A DNA stretch of 16,546 nt from Clostridia bacterium (GTDB taxonomy: Bacteria; Bacillota; Clostridia; Christensenellales; UBA1242): NCBI GenBank assembly GCA_017408305.1, contig JAFQUU010000005.1, positions 1 to 16,546 of the forward strand. Reading direction: 5' to 3'. Every line of letters begins with the position of its first letter. The stretch's first letter is position 1. A program made the position numbers and the translations under genes. Of the stretch, positions 12,491 through 16,546 are shown piece after piece. The notes under the pieces were generated by a model. It did no database searches, was not told the origin of the DNA, and was given only the letters and a program-made list of their open reading frames with translations.

Positions 12491-13645
12491 ATGAAACATT
12501 TAAAGAAAAATATAGTCTCAAATATTTCATCTAACAATAATATTGTAAGCAAAAATTCGAAAAACTATGCTGATTTTGGGCAAAAAAATAAGCCTACAGG
12601 GCTTACTGGCAAGAAAAATCGGCTTTTCAAAAGTTTGGGGATTGGTGCAATGGCAGTTTTTATGGGGATTTTAACTGTGCTTGGCACAGCCTGCACACCC
12701 ACTCAAACAAACACAAACCCTGAAAATGGCAGTTTGGCAAGTGGAAACAATATGGAAGCAGTAAAACCAGCCCCAAGTCCCCTTGGCCTTGACCCCAAAA
12801 ATGACCCAATCATCTACACCACCGAAAGTGGCCTTGAAATTAAATATGGGGGGATTTCTTTTAATCAAAGTTATGCAGGTTCTGGGCTCGGCGGCTTAGT
12901 AGGTTATCCTTATATTACAATGGGAACCTATAATAATAAATCGGTAAATTGGATTATAATAGGTAGGGCAAATAATTTATCAGCACTTGACACATCTATA
13001 AATACTTATATTTTTTCAAATTGGCAATCTAATCAAACAATTCTTCATTATGCAAAATACTTTTTTGAAAATATATATGAAACTACTTCTCCTGCAGGAA
13101 ATGCAATAAACAATTCGATTGCACAAGCAGCATTTGCAGATTATGCAACAATTAACCTTTCCAAACCAACCCCTGATTCCGAAATTGATGATGATTGCGT
13201 GCTTGCTTTATGCGAAACTACTTTAGGCACAAGTAGCACTTCAAATAATTATAATAATGGAAGTTTAAAAACTGCTTGCGATAATCTTTATAAAACAAAC
13301 CTTAATCTTAGTGATGAAGACAAATCCTTTATAACTTCTCAAAGTTTAAAAAATTATTATTACGGTGGAGGATATTCGACATGTACCCAATATATTTTTC
13401 CTATGGCTGCTGAAGCTGGTTATGGAGAATTTGCCCTGACAACATATTTTAATATTTCAATTGGAGCAGACAATAGTTTTCTGGCAAGTAGTGTTCAATG
13501 GTGGACAAGAACTGGTGCTACAACAGGCAATTCTACAGGCTCAAGAGCGGTCAAAACAACAGGTTGGATAGATGGCAATAACAGTAGCAGATATGCAACA
13601 GAGACAAACTATATTCGACCAGCGATGGTTGTAAATTTAACTTAA
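12491..13645 (+). CDS. DUF6273-like predicted lipoprotein with a long N-terminal extension
   Basis: A 384-aa surface protein. A hydrophobic segment (about 49-67) ends in LGTAC, so Cys68 is the likely lipidation site. It is preceded by 48 Lys/Asn-rich residues, far longer than a normal n-region. The mature part holds a DUF6273-like domain: NWIIIGRANN, a run of polar and aromatic residues, SSVQWWTRTGATTGNSTG, and the ending NYIRPAMVVNLT. That order (W.I.G, WW.RT, ..RPA..v) is the usual one for this C-type-lectin-like group of unknown role. I chose the ATG at 12491 because GGGAGG precedes it; an upstream TTG would lie inside the operator. It is divergent from, and probably controlled by, the XRE gene. 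Confidence 0.8.
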   Translation: MKHLKKNIVSNISSNNNIVSKNSKNYADFGQKNKPTGLTGKKNRLFKSLGIGAMAVFMGILTVLGTACTPTQTNTNPENGSLASGNNMEAVKPAPSPLGLDPKNDPIIYTTESGLEIKYGGISFNQSYAGSGLGGLVGYPYITMGTYNNKSVNWIIIGRANNLSALDTSINTYIFSNWQSNQTILHYAKYFFENIYETTSPAGNAINNSIAQAAFADYATINLSKPTPDSEIDDDCVLALCETTLGTSSTSNNYNNGSLKTACDNLYKTNLNLSDEDKSFITSQSLKNYYYGGGYSTCTQYIFPMAAEAGYGEFALTTYFNISIGADNSFLASSVQWWTRTGATTGNSTGSRAVKTTGWIDGNNSSRYATETNYIRPAMVVNLT

Positions 13646-13672
13646 ATGTCTAGAATATATAAATAATTTTAG

Positions 13673-13755
13673 TTTTTTTAAAATAAAATAATAAATTATT
13701 TTTTAATTATTTTTTATAAAAATTTAATTAAATTTAATTATTTTAATTAAAAAAA
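13673..13755. other. A/T-only tract
   Basis: Eighty-three consecutive bases lack any G or C and carry several TTTAATTAAA-like palindromes. The tract lies between the convergent lipoprotein and YwaF-like genes, just before their shared terminator. It may simply be relaxed intergenic sequence. Confidence 0.7.
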
Positions 13756-13783
13756 CTGATTAATTATATTTTAATCAGTTTTT
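13751..13783. terminator. Bidirectional terminator overlapping the YwaF-like gene stop
   Basis: AAAAACTGATTA (13751-13762) pairs with TAATCAGTTTTT (13772-13783) around a 9-base loop, with T-rich sequence after it on both strands. The stop codon of the minus-strand gene (13773-13771) is inside the hairpin. It serves the convergent lipoprotein and YwaF-like genes. Confidence 0.85.
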
Positions 13784-14637
13784 ATTTTATTTTTTCTTTT
13801 TTGTTGAATTTTTATTTTTAGGGCTTTAAAGTCTTCCTTAATGTGTTTTCTTTCCCAAATAAGAGAAAGAAGGAAAGGCAAAACCCAAAAGTAGAAAAAG
13901 CAACCTGGAAGAAGATAAAAGAATGGCCAATATTTAGGCTCGCCAGCAAACTCGCCTGCTGGAACATATTGCATGAACTCTGGTGTCAGCCAAGTAAACA
14001 GCACTGAAACGCTGTCGGTTGGTCCCCAAATAAGTGATGTGTTGCGATAGCCACAGCCCTCTGCCAAAATATCATCGCCACGCATTGCAATTATGCCAAG
14101 TTCACTTTGTAAAACTTGATTGCAAATGATAAATAGCAGAACTGCCATCATGCAAAAAGGCATTTTCCAAACATTGCGATAATTGAGATGATGCACTTTT
14201 AAAAGAATCATTAATAGAGGTATAACAATTATGATTATATGGCAAAGATAAAAACGCCAAACATCAAACGTTGCAACAGAGTCACCAAGCGCCTCCGTTG
14301 GATAAACAAGTGCCAAGAAGCCTGAAATCACACCGATATAAAACATCCAATCTTTTGCAGTGTCGGACTTAGACAAAAACAAAAATGGAAATGTCAGCAC
14401 ACTGACAGCACAAATATTGATGAACCAAGCATTTTCCATAATCATGCTTGGGTTGCCTGCAAATGGTGGAAACAAAAGCCTAAAAAAATGTAAGCCTAAA
14501 TTAAAAAACAAAACAGAAGCGATAAAAATCTTTTTGGTTTTCATGGATTTATTTCGTAGAAGAAAATACAAACCAACCGTTATACCCACAGCAAGCAAGA
14601 TGAAAAATATATACCAAAAATTGCCTAACTGAACCAT
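13771..14637 (-). CDS. YwaF/TMEM164-family integral membrane protein
   Basis: A 288-aa protein with about seven membrane helices and a basic cytoplasmic C-terminus (KIKIQQKRKNKIKT). The family hallmark is a helix with WFINICAVSVLTFPFLF (residues 71-87), where Cys76 falls at the position of the conserved Cys of the family, and FYLCHIIIIVIPLLMI (129-144), with His133. Bacterial YwaF has no firm function; the animal relative TMEM164 is reported to be a phospholipid acyltransferase using a Cys/His pair, so lipid remodelling is possible here but unproven. A loop with GCGYRNTSLIWGPTDS is present. GGGGG precedes the ATG at 14635-14637. It is a single-gene unit with its own promoter. Confidence 0.72.
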   Translation of the reverse strand: MVQLGNFWYIFFILLAVGITVGLYFLLRNKSMKTKKIFIASVLFFNLGLHFFRLLFPPFAGNPSMIMENAWFINICAVSVLTFPFLFLSKSDTAKDWMFYIGVISGFLALVYPTEALGDSVATFDVWRFYLCHIIIIVIPLLMILLKVHHLNYRNVWKMPFCMMAVLLFIICNQVLQSELGIIAMRGDDILAEGCGYRNTSLIWGPTDSVSVLFTWLTPEFMQYVPAGEFAGEPKYWPFFYLLPGCFFYFWVLPFLLSLIWERKHIKEDFKALKIKIQQKRKNKIKTD

Positions 14638-14660
14638 TTGGTCCCCCTTTATTTGAAATT

Positions 14661-14690
14661 AGTATAACACAAAGAAAATAAATTTGTCGA
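14661..14690 (-). promoter_or_regulatory. Promoter of the YwaF-like gene
   Basis: On the minus strand, TCGACA (14690-14685), 18 bases, TATACT (14666-14661). The start near 14654 leaves a leader of about 17 bases that begins close to the AAAGGGGG site (14650-14643). Confidence 0.65.
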
Positions 14691-14719
14691 AAAATATTGG
14701 GGGCTTTTTTTCTAAATGT

Positions 14720-14747
14720 AAAAAAACTGACACATTGGTCAGTTTTT
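14720..14747 (-). terminator. Intrinsic terminator of alaS
   Basis: On plus coordinates AAAAACTGAC (14722-14731) pairs with GTCAGTTTTT (14738-14747) around a 6-base loop, and the A7 run at 14720-14726 gives the U-tract on the minus strand. It begins 2 bases after the alaS stop. Confidence 0.9.
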
Positions 14748-14748
14748 C

Positions 14749-16533
14749 TTAATTTAAAATTGCCTTAATGCGACGAACGCCTGCACTTGAACTTTCTTCT
14801 TTTTGGATTTTGAAGTGGCCAAGTTCTGCTGTGTTGTTTGCGTGTGGGCCACCACAAATTTCTTTGCTGTAGCCTTCGATTGTGTAAACCTTAACTTTTT
14901 CACCATACTTGTCTGCAAACAAACCAACTGCACCCTGTGCTTTTGCTTCTTCAACTGTCATTTCTGCAAGGACAACGGGCACACTTGCCTTGATTGCCTC
15001 GTTTACAAAATCTTCAACTGCCTTGATTTCTTCAGGAAGCATTTTGCGTTCAAAATTAAAGTCAAACCTTAGGCGTTCTTGGGTGATATTGCTACCCTTT
15101 TGGTTGACATGCTCGCCCAAAACTTTTTTAAGACCTGCATGAAGAAGGTGCGTTGCAGTGTGAAGGCGTGTGGTTTCTATGCTGTGGTCTGCAAGGCCAG
15201 CCTTGAACACTTTGCCGATATCGCCCTTAGAAGCCTCTTTGTGTTTTGCAAAAAGGTCGTTAAAGGCTTTTTCATCAACGGTTAAACCGTTTTCAGTTGC
15301 AAGTTCTTTTGTGATTTCAAACGGGAAGCCGAAAGTGTCGAAAAGTTTGAATACAAGCTGGGGCTTAAGTTGTCCGTTTTCAATATTTTCTGGTTTTGAA
15401 ATAAAGTGGTTGAACTCTTTCAGGCCATTGTCAAGAAGTTTTGAAAACTTTGCGTTTTCTTCCAAAATCAAAGCGATAATTTGGTCTTTTGTATAATTCC
15501 ATTCTGGGGCGATATCGCATTCATTAAGGTTGTCGATTGTAAGAGATGCCACTTCCTGCAAAAGATTTTCTTTGCCAGCGATATTTCTTATATGCCTCAT
15601 TGCTCTTCTTAGAAGTCTTCTTAAAACATAACCTGCCTTGACATTGCTTGGCACAACACCTGCGTTTAGGATAATCACACTGGTTTTGATGTGGTCTGCA
15701 ATAATCCTTAGGCTTACATCATTTGCATTAGCAGAATTTGCTTTTACAAAATCTATGATTGGCTTATAGATTTCGGTTTCATACACGCTGTCAAGTCCGT
15801 TTAGGTTCATAACAAAGCGTTCAAGGCCACCACCTGTGTCTACGCTGTTAAATGGAAGGGGTTTATACTTTCCGTCTGCAGTTTGAAGATATTGCATAAA
15901 CACGCCAACATTCCAAATTTCAATGTAACGCATTTTGTCATCAAACACGCCTGTTTCTTCGTATGATTTTGAATATTTATCGCCTGTGTCGTAAAAAACT
16001 TCTGTGCAAGGGCCACAAGGACCTTCACCATCGCCCATACGCCAAAAGTTGTCTTCAAAACCACACTCGATTATACGGCTGTCTGGAAAACCAACCTTGT
16101 TCCAATATTTTTTGCTTTCTGTATCGGCTGGCAAACCTCTTGACTCATCGCCAGAAAACACTGTGGCATAAAGTTTTTCTTTTGGAATGCCGAAGTGGTT
16201 GACAAGAAGGTCTGTAGCAAATGTGATTGCACCTTCCTTAAAGTAGTCGCCAACGCTCCAACTGCCAAGCATGCAAAAACTTGACAAGTGGTGCCTATCG
16301 CCAATACTGTCTATATCGTTGGTGCGAATGCAAATTTGCATATTGCACATGCGTTTTGACTCTGGTGTTTTTTCGCCTGTAAACACCTTTTTGATTGGTG
16401 CCATACCTGCGTTGATAAAAAGAAGGCTGTCATCATTTTCTGGAATGATTGAAGAACCTTTAATGATTTTGTGAGAGTTTTTTTCAAAAAAATCTAAAAA
16501 TGTTTTCTTAACTTGTTTTACTGTATATTTCAT
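14749..16533 (-). CDS. alaS: Alanyl-tRNA synthetase, short form ending after the editing domain
   Basis: AlaRS charges tRNA-Ala. The class II core is clear: FINAGMAPIKKVFTGE (39-54), CIRTNDIDSIGDRHHLSSF (68-86), GSWSVGDYFKEGAI (90-103) and VDTGGGLERF (231-240). The editing domain follows with the HTATH zinc motif (458-462) and its partner CGGPH (560-564), and the protein ends SSSAGVRRIKAILN. At 594 aa it stops where a normal AlaRS of about 870 aa continues into the DHHA1/C-Ala region, so that region is absent rather than degraded: the stop is followed at once by a terminator. The central region is also compact (CIRTNDIDSIGD), as in short AlaRS of reduced lineages. Only 13 bases lie upstream in the window, and no ribosome binding site is seen in them. 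Confidence 0.95.
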   Translation of the reverse strand: MKYTVKQVKKTFLDFFEKNSHKIIKGSSIIPENDDSLLFINAGMAPIKKVFTGEKTPESKRMCNMQICIRTNDIDSIGDRHHLSSFCMLGSWSVGDYFKEGAITFATDLLVNHFGIPKEKLYATVFSGDESRGLPADTESKKYWNKVGFPDSRIIECGFEDNFWRMGDGEGPCGPCTEVFYDTGDKYSKSYEETGVFDDKMRYIEIWNVGVFMQYLQTADGKYKPLPFNSVDTGGGLERFVMNLNGLDSVYETEIYKPIIDFVKANSANANDVSLRIIADHIKTSVIILNAGVVPSNVKAGYVLRRLLRRAMRHIRNIAGKENLLQEVASLTIDNLNECDIAPEWNYTKDQIIALILEENAKFSKLLDNGLKEFNHFISKPENIENGQLKPQLVFKLFDTFGFPFEITKELATENGLTVDEKAFNDLFAKHKEASKGDIGKVFKAGLADHSIETTRLHTATHLLHAGLKKVLGEHVNQKGSNITQERLRFDFNFERKMLPEEIKAVEDFVNEAIKASVPVVLAEMTVEEAKAQGAVGLFADKYGEKVKVYTIEGYSKEICGGPHANNTAELGHFKIQKEESSSAGVRRIKAILN

Positions 16534-16546
16534 AATGCTTTTATTA

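Noticed and set aside
12491..13645. A diversity-generating retroelement target, because the protein resembles C-type-lectin-like variable proteins
   Set aside because: No reverse transcriptase, template repeat or Avd-like gene is seen in the window.
13673..13755. A replication origin based on the A/T-only tract
   Set aside because: No DnaA boxes, dnaA or dnaN are seen nearby; the A/T-rich stretch alone is not enough.
1..16546. CRISPR array, insertion sequence or tRNA/rRNA genes
   Set aside because: No regularly spaced direct repeats, transposase-like protein, terminal inverted repeats with target duplication, or tRNA cloverleaf were found by eye.

Overview
The window is chromosomal DNA of an uncultured low-GC bacterium. 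It uses the standard code, has sigma70-type promoters of TTGACA/TATAAT class, strong AGGAGG-like ribosome binding sites, U-tract terminators and Gram-positive style lipoprotein signals. YugP-type zinc proteases, an NfeD/stomatin operon, a DUF6273-like lipoprotein and a YwaF-type membrane protein together suggest an animal-gut Bacillota, probably near Clostridia. That placement is inference from gene content only. About half the genes lie on each strand, in short units separated by terminators.

Bases 1-3709 (minus strand) are an expanded str operon. A consensus promoter and a long leader are followed by rpsL (S12) and rpsG (S7), then a 316-base gap with competing hairpins. Four genes not normal for this operon come next: a CYTH-domain protein, a 62-aa protein, a coiled-coil protein and an AAA_28-type P-loop kinase-like protein. 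The 5' end of fusA (EF-G) follows. A plus-strand lipoprotein of unknown function (3973-5244) starts from its own promoter, and a bidirectional terminator separates it from the next block.

Bases 5282-9508 form a membrane-centred cluster. The minus-strand genes are nfeD and an SPFH/stomatin-like protein in one operon, with uppP (undecaprenyl-diphosphate phosphatase) upstream. Divergent from uppP is a plus-strand operon of a second NfeD-like protein and two tandem YugP-like membrane zinc metalloproteases. The arrangement suggests membrane-microdomain organisation and membrane proteolysis; that link is inferred from neighbourhood.

Bases 9557-12134 hold two small proteins of unknown function and dnaB, the replicative helicase, which has an unusual acidic, partly duplicated C-terminal tail of about 110 residues. 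Bases 12160-13792 hold a small XRE repressor facing a DUF6273-like lipoprotein, with two matching operators (four GTAC half-sites) across the shared promoter region. Bases 13771-16533 (minus) hold a YwaF/TMEM164-like membrane protein and a short alanyl-tRNA synthetase of 594 aa that ends just after the editing domain.

The best leads are the kinase/CYTH pair inside the str operon, the XRE/lipoprotein switch, the short AlaRS, the DnaB tail, and a run of promoters whose -10 box sits only a few bases from the ribosome binding site.
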